Assembly: GCA_032622095.1 (NCBI GenBank)
Contig: CP136063.1
Coordinates: 25,048,987-25,112,986 of the forward strand
Length of the DNA: 64,000 nt
Direction: 5' to 3'
Source: Siphonodentalium dalli
Lineage: Eukaryota > Mollusca > Scaphopoda > Gadilida > Siphonodentaliidae
Shown here in pieces: positions 38,701-52,845 of the stretch. The notes under the pieces were generated by a model. That model saw only the letters and a program-made list of their open reading frames with translations. It had not been told where the DNA came from and searched no databases. A program made the position numbers and the translations under genes. Every line of letters begins with the position of its first letter. Positions within the stretch are counted from its first letter, which is position 1.

Positions 38701-41700
38701 GAATTCTATCGCTTAATATGGTCTTCATAAAATTAACCTAATTAACTTAACATGCCAATATTTTCATCCTGAGTAGCAAAATACTATTAGTACGAAACTG
38801 ACGCATACCTTGGGTGCTCTTACTCTTGTGTTTGAATATATATTAACTTAGTGGTCACTATAAGATGGCGAATTCTATCATTAATATGGTTTTCATGATA
38901 TTAAACTAATTAAAATAACATGCCAATATGGTCATCCTGGGCGACAAAATACTACCAGTACAAAAATTACGAATACCTTGGGTGCTCTTACTCTTGTATT
39001 TGAATATATATTAACTTAGTGGTCACTCTAAGGTGGCGAATTCTTTCATTAATATGGTTTTCATAATATTAACCTAATTAAATTAACATGCCAATTGATA
39101 TGGTCATCCTGAGTAGCAACATACTACTAGTACGAAAATTACGCATGCCTTTGGTGCTCTTACTCTTGTGTTTGAATATATATTAACTTAGTGGTCACTC
39201 TAAGGTGGCGAATTATATCGCTTACTATTGTCTTCATGATATTAACGTAATTAACTTAACATGCCAATATGGTCAGTCTGAGTAGCAAAATACTACTAGT
39301 ACGAAAATTACGCATACCTTGGGTGTTCTTTCTCTTGTGTTTGAATATATATTAACTTAGGGTCACTCTAAGGTGGCGAATTCTATCATTAATATGGTTT
39401 TCATGATATTAACCTAATTAAATTAACATGCCAATTGATATGGTCATCCTGAGTAGCAACATACTACTAGTACGAAAATTACGCATGCCTTGGGTGCTCT
39501 CACTCTTGTGTTTGAATATATATTAACTTAGTGGTCACTCTAAGGTGGCGAATTATATCGCTTACTATTGTCTTCATGATATTAACGTAATTAACTTAAC
39601 ATGCCAATATGGTCATCCTGAGTAGAAAAATACTACTAGTACGAAAATTACGCATACCTTGGGTGTTCTTTCTCTTGTGTTTGAATATATATTAACTTAG
39701 TGGTCACTATAAGGTGGCGAATTATATCGCTTAATATGGTCTTCATAAAATTAACCTAATTAACTTAACATGCCAATATTTTCATCCTGAGTAGCAAAAT
39801 ACTATTTGTACGAAAATTACGCATACTTTGGGTGCTCTTACTCTTGTGTTTGAACATATATTAACTTAGTGGTCACTCTAAGTTGGCGAATTCTATCGCT
39901 TAATATGTCTCTTGCGTTTGAATATATATTAACTTAGTGGTCACTCTAAGGTGGCGACTTCTATCGCTTACCATTGTCTTCATGATATTAACCTAATTAA
40001 CTTAACATGCCAATATGGTTATCCTGAGTAGAAAAATGGTACTATAACGAAAATTACGCATACCTTGGGTGTTCTTTCTCTTGTGTTTGAACATATATTA
40101 AATTAGTGGTCACTCTAAGGTAGCGAATTCTATCGCTTAATATGGTATGCATAAAATTAACCTAATTAACTTAACATGCCAATATGTTCATCCTGAGTAG
40201 AAAATACGACTAGAATGAAAATTACGCATACCTTGGGTGTTCTTTCTCTTGTGTTTGAATATATATTAACTTAGTGGTCACTATAAGGTGGCGAATTCTA
40301 TCATTAATATGGTTTTCATGATATTAACCTAATTAAATTAACATGCCAATTGATATGGTCATCCTGAGTAGCAACAAACTACAAGTACGAAAATTACGCA
40401 TGCCTTGTGTGCTCTTACTCTTGTTTGAATATATATTAACTTAGTGGTCACTCTAAGGTTGCGAATTATATCGCTTAATATGGTCTTCATGATATTAACC
40501 TAATTAAATTAACATGCCAATATGGTCATCCTGTGTGGCAAAATACTACTAGTACGAATATTACGCATACCTTGGGTGTTCTTTCTCTTGTGTTTGAACA
40601 TATATTAACTTAGTGGTCACTCTAACGTAGCGAATTATATCGCTTAATATGGTCTTCATGATATTAACCTAATTAACTTAACATGCCAATATCGTCATCC
40701 TGAGTAGAAAAATGGTACTATTATGAACATATTACGCATACCTTGGGTGCTTTTACTCTTGTGTTTGAATATATATTAACTAAGTGGTCACTGTAAGGTG
40801 GTGAATTCTTTCGCTTAATATTGTCTTCATAATATTAACTTAATTAACTTAAGATGCCAAAATACTACTAATACGAAAATTACGCATACCTTGGCTGTTC
40901 ATACCAATATGGTCATCCTGAGTAGCAAAATACTACTAGTACGAAAATTACGCATACCTTGGGTGTTCTTTCTCTTGTGTTTGAACATATATTAACTTAG
41001 TGGTCACTTTAACGTAGCGAATTCTATCGCTTAATATGGTCTTAATAAAATTAACTTAATTAACTTAACATGCCAATATTTTCATCCTGAGTTGCAAAAT
41101 ACTATTAGTACGAAACTTACGCATACCTTGGGTGCTCTTACTCTTGTGTTTGAATATATATTAACTTAGTGGTCACTCTAAGGTGGCGAATTATATCGCT
41201 TACTATTGTCTTCATGATATTAACGTAATTAACTTAACATGCCAATATGGTCATCCTGAGTAGCAAAATACTACTAGTACGAAAATTACGCATACCTTGG
41301 GTGTTCTTTCTCTTGTGTTTGAATATATATTAACTTAGTGGTCACTATAAGGTGGCGAATTATATCGCTTAATATGGTCTTCATAAAATTAACTTAATTA
41401 ACTTAACATGCCAATATTTTCATCCTGAGTTGCAAAATACTATTAGTACGAAACTTACGCATACCTTGGGTGCTCTTACTCTTGTGTTTGAATATATATT
41501 AACTTAGTGGTCACTATAAGATGGCGAATTCTATCATTAATATGGTTTTCGTGATATTAACCTAATTAAAATAACATGCCAATATGGTCATCCTGTGCGG
41601 CAAAATACTACCAGTACATAAATTACGAATACCTTGGGTGATCTTACTCTTGTGTTTGAATATATATTAACTTAGTGGTCACTTTAAGGTGGCGAATTAT

Positions 41701-44700
41701 ACCGTTTACTATTGTCTTCATGATATTAACGTAATTAACTTAACATGCCAATATGGTCATCCTGAGTAGCAAAATACTACTAGTACGAAACTTACGCATA
41801 CCTTGGGTGCTCTTACTCTTGTGTTTGAATATATATTAACTTAGTGGTCACTTTAAGATGGCGAATTCTATCATTAATATGGTTTTCATGATATTAACCT
41901 AATTAAAATAACATGCCAATATGGTCATCCTGTGCGGCAAAATACTACCAGTACAAAAATTACGAATACCTTGGGTGCTCTTACTCTTGTATTTGAATAT
42001 ATATCAACTTAGTGGTCACTCTAAGGTGGCGAATTATATCGCTTACTATTGTCTTCATGATATTAACGTAATTAACTTAACATGCCAATATGGTCATCCT
42101 GAGTAGCAAAATACTACTAGTACGAAAATTACGCATACCTTGGGTGTTCTTTCTCTTGTGTTTGAATATATATTAACTTAGTGGTCACTATAAGGTGGCG
42201 AATTCTATCATTAATATGGTTTTCATGATATTAACCTAATTAAATTAACATGCCAATTGATATGGTCATCCTGAGTAGCAACATACTACTAGTACGACAA
42301 TTACGCATGCCTTTGGTGCTCTTACTCTTGTGTTTGAATATATATTAACTTAGTGGTCACTCTAAGGTGGCGAATTATATCGCTTACTATTGTCTTCATG
42401 ATATTAACGTAATTAACTTAACATGCCAATATGGTCATCCTGAGTAGCAAAATACTACTAGTACGAAAATTACGCATACCTTGGGTGTTCTTTCTCTTGT
42501 GTTTGAATATATATTAACTTAGTGGTCACTATAAGGTGGCGAATTATATCGCTTAATATGGTCTTCATAAAATTAACCTAATTAACTTAACATGCCAATA
42601 TTTTCATCCTGAGTAGCAAAATACTACTAGTACGAAAATTACGCATACCTTGGGTGCTCTTACTCTTGTGTTTGAATATATATTAACTTAGTGGTCACTC
42701 TAAGTTGGCGAATTCTATCGCTTAATATGTCTCTTGTGTTTGAATATATATTAACTTAGTGGTCACTCTAAGGTGGCGACTTCTATCGCGTACCATTGTC
42801 TTCATGATATTAACCTAATTAACTTAACATGCCAATATGGTTATCCTGAGTAGAAAAATGCTACTATAACGAAAATTACGCATACCTTGGGTGTTCTTTC
42901 TCTTGTGTTTGAACATATATTAAATTAGTGGTCACTCTAAGGTAGCGAATTCTATCACTTAATATGGTCTGCATAAAATTAACCTAATTAACTTAACATG
43001 CCAATATGTTCATCCTGAGTAGAAAATACGACTAGAATGAAAATTACGCATACCTTGGGTGTTCTTTCTCTTGTGTTTGAATATATATTAACTTAGTGGT
43101 CACTCTAAGGTGGCGAATTCTATCATTAATATGGTTTTCATGATATTAACCTAATTAAATTAACATGCCAATTGATATGGTCATCCTGAGTAGCAACATA
43201 CTACTAGTACGAAAATTACGCATGCCTTGGGTGCTCTTACTCTTGTGTTTGAATATATATTAACTTAGTGGTCACTCTAAGGTGGCGAATTATATCGCTT
43301 ACTATTGTCTTCATGATATTAACGTAATTAACTTAACATGCCAATATGGTCATCCTGAGTAGCAAAATACTACTAGTACAAAAATTACGCATACCTTGGG
43401 TGTTCTTTCTCTTGTGTTTGAATATATATTAACTTAGTGGTCACTATAAGGTGGCGAATTCTATCATTAATATGGTTTTCATGATATTAACTTAATTAAA
43501 TTAACATGCCAATTGATATGGTCAACCTACGTAGAAACATACTACTAGTACGAAAATTACGCATGCCTTGGGTGCTCTTACTCTTGTGTTTGAATATATA
43601 TTAACTTAGTGGTAACTATAAGGTGGCGAATTATATCGCTTAATATGGTCTTCATAAAATTAACCTAATTAACTTAACATGCCAATATTTTCATCCTGAG
43701 TAGCAAAATACTATTTGTACGAAAATTACGCATACTTTGGGTGCTCTTACTCTTGTGTTTGAATATATATTAACTTAGTGGTCACTCTAATGTGGCGACT
43801 TCTATCGCTTACCATTGTCTTCATGATATTAACCTAATTAACTTAACATGCCAATATGGTCATCCTGAGTAGAAAAATGCTACTATAACGAAAATTACGC
43901 ATACCTTGGGTGTTCTTACTCTTGTTTTTGAATATATATTAACTTAGTGGTCACTCTAAGGTAGCGAATTATATCACTTAATATGGTCTTCATAACACTA
44001 ACCTAATTAACTTAACATGCCAATATGTTCATCTTGAGTAGCAAAATACTACTAGTACGAAATTACGCATACCTTGGGTGCTCTTACTCTTGTGTTTGAA
44101 TACATATTAACTAAGTGGTCACTCTAAGGTGGCGAATTATTTCGCTTAATATGGTCTTCATGATATTAACCTAATTAACTTAACATGCTAATATCGTCAT
44201 CCTGAGTAAGCAAAAATACTATTGGTATGAAAATTGCGCATACCTTGGGTGCTCTTACTCTTGTGTTTCAATATATATTAAATAAGTGGTCACTCTAAGG
44301 TGGTGAATTATACCGTTTAATATTGTCTTCATAATATTAACCTAATTAACTTAAGATGCCAATAGGGTCATCATGAGTAGCAAAATACTACTAGTACGAA
44401 AATTACGCATACCTTGGATGCCTTTGTGTTTGAATATATATTAACTAAGTGGTCACTCTAAGGTGCGAATTATATCGCTTAATATGGTCATCATAATATT
44501 AACTTAATTGACTGAATATGCCAATACGGTCATCCTGAGTAGCAAAATACTACTAATACGAAAATTACGCATACCTTGGTTGCTCTTACTTTTGTGTTTG
44601 AATATATATTAACTTAGTGGTCAACCTAACGTGGCGAATTATCTCGCTTAATGTGGTCTTCATGATATTAACATAATTAACTTAACATGCCAATTGATAT

Positions 44701-47700
44701 GGTCATCCTGAGTAGCAACATACTACTAGTACGAAAATTTCTCATGCCTCGGGTGCTCTTACTCTTGTGTTTGAATATATATTAACTTAGTGGTCACTCT
44801 AAGGTGGCGAATTATATCGCTTACTATTGTTTTCATGATATTAACCTAATTAACTTAACATGCCAATATGGTCATTCTGAGTAGCAACATACCACTAGTA
44901 CGAAAATTACGCATACCTTGGCTGCTCTTACTCTTGTGTTTAAATATATATTAACTTAGTTGTCACCCTAAGGTGGCGAATTACCTCGCTTAATGTGGTC
45001 TTCATGATATTAACCTAATTAACTTAACTTGCCAATATCGTCATCCTGAGTAGCAAAATACTACTAGTATGAAAATTACGCATACATTGGGTGCTCTTAC
45101 TCTTGTGTTTGAATATATATTAACTAAGTGGTCACTCTAATGTGGCGAATTATATCGCTTAATATTGTCTTCTTACTATTAACCTAATTAACTTAACATG
45201 CCAATATAGTCATCCTGAGTAGCAAAATACTACTATTTCGAAAATTACGCATACCTTGGGTGTTCTTTCTCTTTTGTTTGAACATATATTAACTTAGTGG
45301 TCACTCTAACGTAGCGAATTCTATCGCTTAATATGGTCTTCAAAAAATTATCCTTATTAACTTAACATGCCAATATGTTCATCCTGTGTAGCAAAATACT
45401 ACTAGTACTAAAATTAGCATACCTTGAGTGTTCTTACTCTTGTGGTTGACTATATATTAACTTAATGGTCACTCTAGGGTAGTGAATTCTATAGATTAAT
45501 ATGATCTTCATAAAATTAACCTAATTAACTTAACATGCCAATATGTTCATCCCGAGTAGCAAAATACTACTAGTACGAAAATTACGCATGCCTTGGGTGC
45601 TCTTACTCTTGTGTTTGAATATATATTAACTTAGTGGTCACTCTAAGATAACGAATTCTATCGCTTAATATGGTCTTCTAAAAATTATCCTTATTAACTT
45701 AACATGCCAATATGTTCATCCTGAGTAGCAAAATACTACTAGTACAAAACTTACGCATACCTTGGGTGCTCTTACTCTTGTGGTTGACTATATATTAACT
45801 TAATGGTCACTCTAGGGTAGTGAATTATATAGATTAATATGATCTTCATAAAATTAACCTAATTAACTTAACATGCCAATATGTTCATCCCGAGTAGCAA
45901 AATACTACTAGTACGAAAATTAGGCATGCCTTGGGTGCTCTTACTCTTGTGTTTGAATATATATTAACTTAGTGGTCACTCTAAGATAACGAATTCTATC
46001 GCTTAATATGGTCTTCTAAAAATTATCCTTATTAACTTAGCATGCCAATATGTTCATCCTGAGTAGCAAAATACTACTAGTACAAACATTACGCATACAT
46101 TGGGTGCTCTTACTCTTGTGTTTGAATATATATTAACTTAGTGGTCACTCTAAGGTAGCGAATTCTATCGCTTAATATGGTCTTCATAACACTAACCTAA
46201 TTAACTTAACATGCCAATATGTTCATCTTGAGTAGCAAAATACTACTAGTACGAAATTACGCATACCATGGGTGCTCTTACTCTTGTGTTTGAATATATA
46301 TTAACTAAATGGTCACTCTAAGGTGGCGAATTATATCGCTTAATATAGTTTTCATGATATTAACCTAATTAACTTAACTTGCCAATATCGTCATCCTGAG
46401 TAGCAAAATACTACTAGTATGAAAATTACGCATACATTGGGTGCTCTTACTCTTGTGTTTGAATATATATTAACTAAGTGGTCACTCTAATGTGGCGAAT
46501 TATATCGCTTAATATTGTCTTCATACTATTAACCTAATTAACTTAACAAGCCAATATGGTCATCCTGAGTAGCAAAATACTACTAGTACGAAAATTACGC
46601 ATACCTTGGGTGTTCTTTCTCTTTTGTTTGAACATATATTAACTTAGTGGTCACTCTAACGTAGCGTATTCTATCGCTAAATATGGTCTTCAAAAAATTA
46701 TCCTTATTAACATAACATGCCAATATGTTCATCCTGTGTAGCAAAATTCTACTAGTACTAAAATTAGGCATACCTTGAGTGTTCTTACTCTTGTGGTTGA
46801 CTATATATTAACTTAATGGTCACTCTAGGGTAGTGAATTCTATAGATTAATATGATCTTCATAAAATTAACCTAATTAACTTAACATGCCAATATGTTCA
46901 TCCCGAGTAGCAAAATACTACTAGTACGAAAATTACGCATGCCTTGGGTGCTCTTACTCTTGTGTTTCAATATATATTAACTTAGTGGTCACTCTAAGAT
47001 AACGAATTCTATCGCTTAATATGGTCTTCTAAAAATTATCCTTATTAACTTAACATGCCAATATGTTCATCCTGAGTAGCAAAATACTACTAGTACAAAA
47101 ATTACGCATACCTTGGGTGCTCTTACTCTTGTGTTTGAATATATATTAACTTAGTGGTCACTCTAAGGTAGCGAATTCTATCGCTTAATATGGTCTTCAT
47201 AACACTAACCTAATTAACTTAACATGCCAATATGTTCATCCTGAGTAGCAAAATACTACTAGTACGAAATTTCGCATACCATGGGTGCTCTTACTCTTGT
47301 GTTTGAATATATATTAACTTAATGGTCACTCTAAGGTGGCGAATTATATCGCTTAATATAGTTTTCATGATATTAACCTAATTAACTTAACTTGCCAATA
47401 TCGTCATCCTGAGTAGCAAAATACTACTAGTATGAAAATTACGCATACCTTGGGTGCTCTTACTCTTGTGTTTGAATATATATTAACTAAGTGGTCACTC
47501 TAAGGTGGCGAATTATATCGCTTAATATTGTCTTCATACTATTAACCTAATTAACTTAAGATGACAACATGGTCTTCATGCGTAGAAAAATACTACTAGT
47601 ACGAAAATTACGAATACCTTCGATGCTCTTGTGTTTGAATATATATTAGCTAAGTGATCATTCTAAGGTGGCGAATTCTATCGCTTAATATAGTCATCAT

Positions 47701-49737
47701 AATATTAACTTAATTAACTGAATATGCTAATACGGTCATCCTGAGTAGCAAAATACTACTAATACAAAAATTACGCATAACTTGGCTGCTCTTACTCTTG
47801 TGTTTGAATGTATATTAACTTAGTGGTCACTCTAAGATAGAGAATTCTCTCGCTTAATATGGTCTTCAACAAATTATCCTTATTAACTTAACATGCTAAC
47901 ATGTTCATCTTGAGTAGTGCTCTTATTCTTGTGTTTGGATATATATTAACTTAGTGGTCACTCTAAGGTGGCGAATTCTATCGCTTAATATGTCTCTTGT
48001 GTTTAAATATATATTAACTTAGTGGTCACTCTAAGGTGGCGACTTCTATCGCTTACCATTGTCTTCATGATATTATCCTAATTAACTTAACATGCCAATA
48101 TGGTCATCCTGAGTAGAAAAATACTACTATAACGAAAATTACGCACACATTGGGTGTTCTTTCTCTTGTGTTGAACATATATTAACTTAGTGGTCACTCA
48201 AAGGTAGCGAATTCTATCGCTTCATATGGTCTTCATAAAATTATCCTAATTAACTTAACATGCCAATATGTTCATCCTGAGTAGAAAATACGACTAGAAT
48301 GAAAATTATGCATACCTTGGGTGTTCTTACTCTTGTGTTTGAATATATATTAACTTAGTGGTCACTCTAAGGTAGCGAATTCTATCACTTAATATGGTCT
48401 TCATAACACTAACCTAATTAACTTAAAATGCCAATATATTCATCCTGAGTAGCAAAATACTACTAGTACAAAATTACGCAAACCTTGGGTGCTCTTATTC
48501 TTGTGTTTGAATATATATTAACTAAGTGGTCACTCTAAGGTGGCGAATTATATCGCTTAATATGGTCTTCATAATATTAACCTAATTAACTTAAGATGCC
48601 AATATGGTCATCATGAGTACCAAAATACTACTAGTATGAAAATTGTGCATACCTTGGATGCTCTTGTGTTTGAATATATATTAACTAAGTGGTCACTCTA
48701 AGGTGGCGAATTCTATCGCTTAATATGGTCATCATAATATTAACCTAATTAACTGAATATGCCAATACGGTCATCCTGATTAGCAAAATACTACTAATAC
48801 AAACATTACGCAAACCTTGGGTGCTCTTACTCTTGTGTTTGAATATATTAACTTAGTGGTCACCCTAAGGTGGCGAATTATATCGCTTAATGTGGTCTTC
48901 ATGATATTAACCTAATTAACTTAACATGCCAATATGGCCATCCTGAGTAGCAAATTACTACTAGTACGAAAATTACGCATACTTTGGGTGCTCTTACTCT
49001 TGTGTTTGAATATATATTAACTAAGTGGTCACTCTAAGGTGGCGCCTTCTATCGCTTAATATTGTCTTCATAATATTAACCTAATTAACTTAAGATGACG
49101 ATATGGTCATCATGAGTAGCAAAATACTACTAGTACGAAAAGTGCGCATACCTTGGATGCTCTTGTGTTTGAATATATATTAACTAAGTGGTCACTCTAA
49201 GGTGGCGAATTTTATCGCTTAATATGGTCATCATAATATTAACTTAATTCACTGAATATGCCAATACGGTCATCCTGAGTAGCAAAATACTACTAATATA
49301 AAAATTTCGCATACCTTGGGTGCTCTTGCTCTTGTGTTTGAATATATATTAACTTAGTGGTCACCCTAAGGTGGCGAATTGTCTCTCTTAATGTGGTCTT
49401 CATGATATTAACCTAATTAACTTAACATGCTAATATGGCCATCCTGAGTAGCAACATACTACTAGTACGAAAATTACGCATACTTTGAATTCACATACTC
49501 TTGTGCTTGAATATATTTCAACTCAGCGGTCACTCTAAGGTGGCGAATTCTATCGCTTAATATAGTCTTCATGGTATTATCCTAATTAACTTAACATGCC
49601 AATATGTTCATCCTGAGTAGCAAAATACTACTAGTACGAAAATTACGCATACCTTGGGTGCTCTTACTCTTGTGTTTGAATATATATTAACTTAGTGGTC
49701 ATTCTAAGGTGGCGAGTTCTATCATTAATATGGTTTT
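35704..49737. repeat. Satellite array (part 2), homogeneous then diverged
   Basis: Same monomer as the part before the TTAA insertion. To about 43.5 kb the order of variants repeats that of 25.57 kb onward, offset by about 9.04 kb once the 1102-bp insertion is removed (for example TTAGGGTCACTC at 39356, the short monomer at 38262, CTTGGCTGTTCATACC at 36762 and 38575). From about 43.5 kb monomers carry more private changes and indels. A local order with variants such as 'aacttgccaatatcg' repeats at 45028, 46378 and 47391, steps of 1350 and 1013 bases (8 and 6 monomers). The array breaks off at 49737 at the retrotransposon. Confidence 0.93.
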
Positions 49738-49950
49738 ACGTTGTTTCCTGGAGAAGGGGACAGAACTCACTCAACACCAGGTTCCATTTTGGGCATATTT
49801 ATTGCCAACAAACGTAATAACTGGTTCAACAATAAAATGGTGCACAGACATGATTGCACAAATACATGTACATATATACAAACATGCTAGTAAATATGTA
49901 AATAACTCTCAATATATGTAATATATCCGGGCAAAGTGGATGTATACCGC
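49738..49950 (-). repeat. Split direct repeat B2 (3' end of the Ngaro element)
   Basis: Matches 50530-50742 at all but one of 213 positions (a T/C difference in the TCAC(T/C)CAACACC block). It abuts satellite DNA at 49737, so it is the terminal unit in element orientation. It contains GGGCAAAGTGGATG, close to the 14-mer of the TA element at 4.2-5.6 kb. Confidence 0.9.
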
Positions 49951-50118
49951 TTTCAACCGGCCTCAAGATCAAGAACGTCGGAGTCGTTCAACGCTTATTC
50001 CCAAGATTACTGTTTGCTGCGATAACCATTGTTTACACCGTTCATTTAAAAATATGTTCCATATACACATGATGCACTTGAGCTTTTTAAAGATTACTAA
50101 TTGGGCGGGTGGGCGGGC

Positions 50119-50526
50119 AAATTAAAAGATTTCGATAGACTCTACTGACGCTTCAGGCTTTAGACAAAGGAACTGATTCCTGGAGACTAAAAGACACTCT
50201 TGGCACTGACCTCGGCGATCCGCGGTATCTGATTGGCCGGCAGCTTACTCTTTCTCGGGGAGAAATGAAACGCGATATTTGATTGGCTGGCGGCCGTCTG
50301 CGCTTTCGGAGCGCAATTTTGATTGGTTGACACTCGAAAACGTAAACACTTCTTCTCAGCTGACTGTATGCTATTGACAAATACTGCTCCATTGATATTT
50401 TAACCGGCATGAATGAACATGACTATATATAACCCGGATATACGATAAATGGAATCTGAGGTACCCAGTGGCATTATATCACCCTTATCCATCCACAACG
50501 TAAAAGCTTTTACAAGTAAAATTACC
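50119..50526 (-). repeat. Split direct repeat A2
   Basis: Near-identical to 58814-59222 with two substitutions and one A insertion or deletion noted. It is joined to B1 through TTT at 50527-50529. An 85-codon minus-strand frame runs through it, but the same frame exists in A1 and looks like promoter or UTR sequence rather than a gene. Between B2 and A2 lies a 168-bp spacer (49951-50118). Confidence 0.9.
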
Positions 50527-50529
50527 TTT

Positions 50530-50742
50530 ACGTTGTTTCCTGGAGAAGGGGACAGAACTCACCCAACACCAGGTTCCATTTTGGGCATATTTATTGCCAA
50601 CAAACGTAATAACTGGTTCAACAATAAAATGGTGCACAGACATGATTGCACAAATACATGTACATATATACAAACATGCTAGTAAATATGTAAATAACTC
50701 TCAATATATGTAATATATCCGGGCAAAGTGGATGTATACCGC
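50530..50742 (-). repeat. Split direct repeat B1
   Basis: Internal copy of the B repeat, identical in length to B2, marking the 3' side of the coding interior. Confidence 0.9.
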
Positions 50743-51876
50743 CACAATGCTAGCCCAATGAATATGTCCGATGTTATTCATTGCGATAGCATACAGCCAC
50801 AAAGCCCCCCCCCCCCGCTTATGGCTAAATATTTGTGCAATCATAGCGCTAGCGTGACCGTCTCCCAATAAGGCAGAACTACCCCTAACCGTGACTAATA
50901 TAAATAAAGGCAACTGGACAGAGCATATGGACGGAACATAATGACCGTAGCACTGATGAGCCCTATGCATATACATTTAATATAACTTGTATTTGGTACT
51001 TGTAGTTGAAGACTGTACCAAATTTTTTCCCCGACAACAACAATTTGTAATTTTTTGCCTCCCGGTAAATATGCCATCCGTACCACTACACTGTACTACC
51101 AGACTTTCAAATAATGGAAAAAATTGTTACTGTATCTACGACTCGTAGACTATAAACACCCACAACATCTGAGTACAGTATCCCTTGAAATTTATAGAGC
51201 AACAGCACACACATAAATAGATTGCCAATTACATGAAACATCCGGACCTGCCTTAGTCAGGCCAAGTATGCTACTTCTGAGGTCACAACCATTGAATTCC
51301 CTGGCCTACCGGTCTATTAGATATCCGAGCTAGCAATTCAGTATCCCCCCCAGTAGGTACCACCAGCCACATGAGTTATCCCAACGCCCATAACCCATTG
51401 ATTCCCAACTAATAGCGGACCTTTGGTTCAATTGACATCATTGATGCATGTGTCTAACCATGGTAACTTGGCTCATAAGACTACAATTTAAACAATTGTG
51501 ATTGAAACCATAACTTTTAAATGCCCAGACTATTGAGCAAAACCCATAAATTAGACATATATAACGCCATTAATCGATTCACCTGGGTAATTTTTTGGCC
51601 AGAATAAGACCCCAGCAACACAGACAATACAACGGCTGTGATCTAACAATCGCCAACTTCCCGTGCGCAATATATTTGCATGTACCCAACAAAAACAAAA
51701 AACAAATTCTGCATGCACCTGTAGAAATGAAATTAGTATCAACATTCTGACATCAACAACCGGGCTCGCCTTAGACAAGTCAAGTTGGTTCATTCACACT
51801 AAACAACCATTAACATGTTACTCCTGTTGTGCCTCTGCCCGAAGGTGCAAACTGTGTACTTGGAACGTATCCTAAA
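50743..51876 (-). other. Non-coding interior of the Ngaro element downstream of the recombinase
   Basis: No open frame of note. A C-run lies near 50806-50817. From about 50985 to 51189 the minus strand matches one end of the TTAA MITE at 12408-12990, sharing AGGGATACTGTACTCA, CCATTATTTGAAAGTCTG and AAATTGTTGTTGTCG. A MITE fragment was therefore carried in this part of the element. Confidence 0.6.
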
Positions 51877-52845
51877 TCATATTGCGGGCGGTGGTCTAAT
51901 ATATTTACGAAAAGCCTGAGATTTCCACCTGCCTAGCATTTGAATTTGAGAGTCAGAAAAACCACGAGCGGCACAAAGAGTTGCCGCTCCGATTCGAAAT
52001 GAGTGCGATTTATACACTGATGTGTCCAAATTACAATATTTCAGCACTACTATAAATGTTTTGTCAAAGGCATGTCTACTGATTGCCTTTCCACCTGGTA
52101 GACAAAATAAAGGCCCCTGCTGGGCTCCCCTAAGCACCAAATACTCTGACAGAAGTTTGACTGGGCAGAAATCGTTAACTGGTTGACTCTCGATAAAAAC
52201 CACACTAGATTTGCCTGGAATCGAATGTTTGAAATGACGAAAAGTTATTTGAAACACGTTTTGTTGTCGTGAAATGTCTGAAATCTGTAATACATGCGAC
52301 CTCTGATTTACTGTTCACAATTCGCCTATTCGGGCAAAGGCATAAAATGCCGTTGAAAAAATAGCTCTGTATAACACCCGAGTATAATGAGTACTCACAC
52401 ATGATGAGACAGCCAATAACAATTTTGACAATAATGATAATGTAATTGGCATCCGAAAATCTTCCCCTGGGCGGACATTTCCAAAACCTGTGAGTAGTTT
52501 CTTAATTTGAAAATGCTGAGTAGGATCATGGCAACTACGTATCTTGTGGTAAAATGCAATGGCAGATAATATCGATCTGGAAGATGCAACACTTAACCCT
52601 GTTTGGAACAGAAAGGCAACAAACAAGCAGATTGTTGATATTGGCAATGGCAGTGACGCATCAAGGTGGTATTTATCGCAAAATTCTATCAGCCGATACC
52701 AAGACTTCTCGTAGCTCGCTATAGTTTCCACCGTTAAACAATTAGCCCATAAGTAATTCATGGTGCCAACAATCTGGTGATGGTCAGATGACAGGGGACC
52801 GGGCACGGAGAAGACTCTGCCCATGGTGCCTTCTGCTTGAAGCAT
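51877..52845 (-). pseudogene. Tyrosine recombinase (Ngaro/DIRS YR), one in-frame stop
   Basis: The enzyme would integrate the circular cDNA by site-specific recombination in the nucleus. Two collinear pieces lie in one frame: 52845-52315 (176 codons) and 52314-51877, separated only by TGA at 52315-52317. The first piece holds the helical core-binding region and ends in FARIGEL, with the first catalytic Arg (residue 172). The second piece holds HSFR (His and second Arg), then LGRW and the nucleophile region KYIR with Tyr; these lie at about residues 85-88, 111 and 119 counted from 52257. The R-H-R-(H/W)-Y set is therefore present. The TGA follows the first catalytic Arg by four codons and would remove the rest of the active site. 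The 52845 start overlaps the RNase H region in another frame; true homology probably starts near 52764. Confidence 0.85.

Noticed and set aside
41921-42106. Open frame inside the satellite
   Set aside because: Chance product of one monomer variant; equivalent monomers have stops in the same frame.
20386-49737. CENP-B box in the satellite monomer
   Set aside because: No match to the TTCG....A..CGGG core was seen in the monomer variants read.
50153-50410. 85-codon open frame, repeated at 58848-59105
   Set aside because: It lies wholly in the A repeats of the retrotransposon, contains the CCAAT boxes on the same strand, and has no family signature. Duplication of the repeat explains its conservation.
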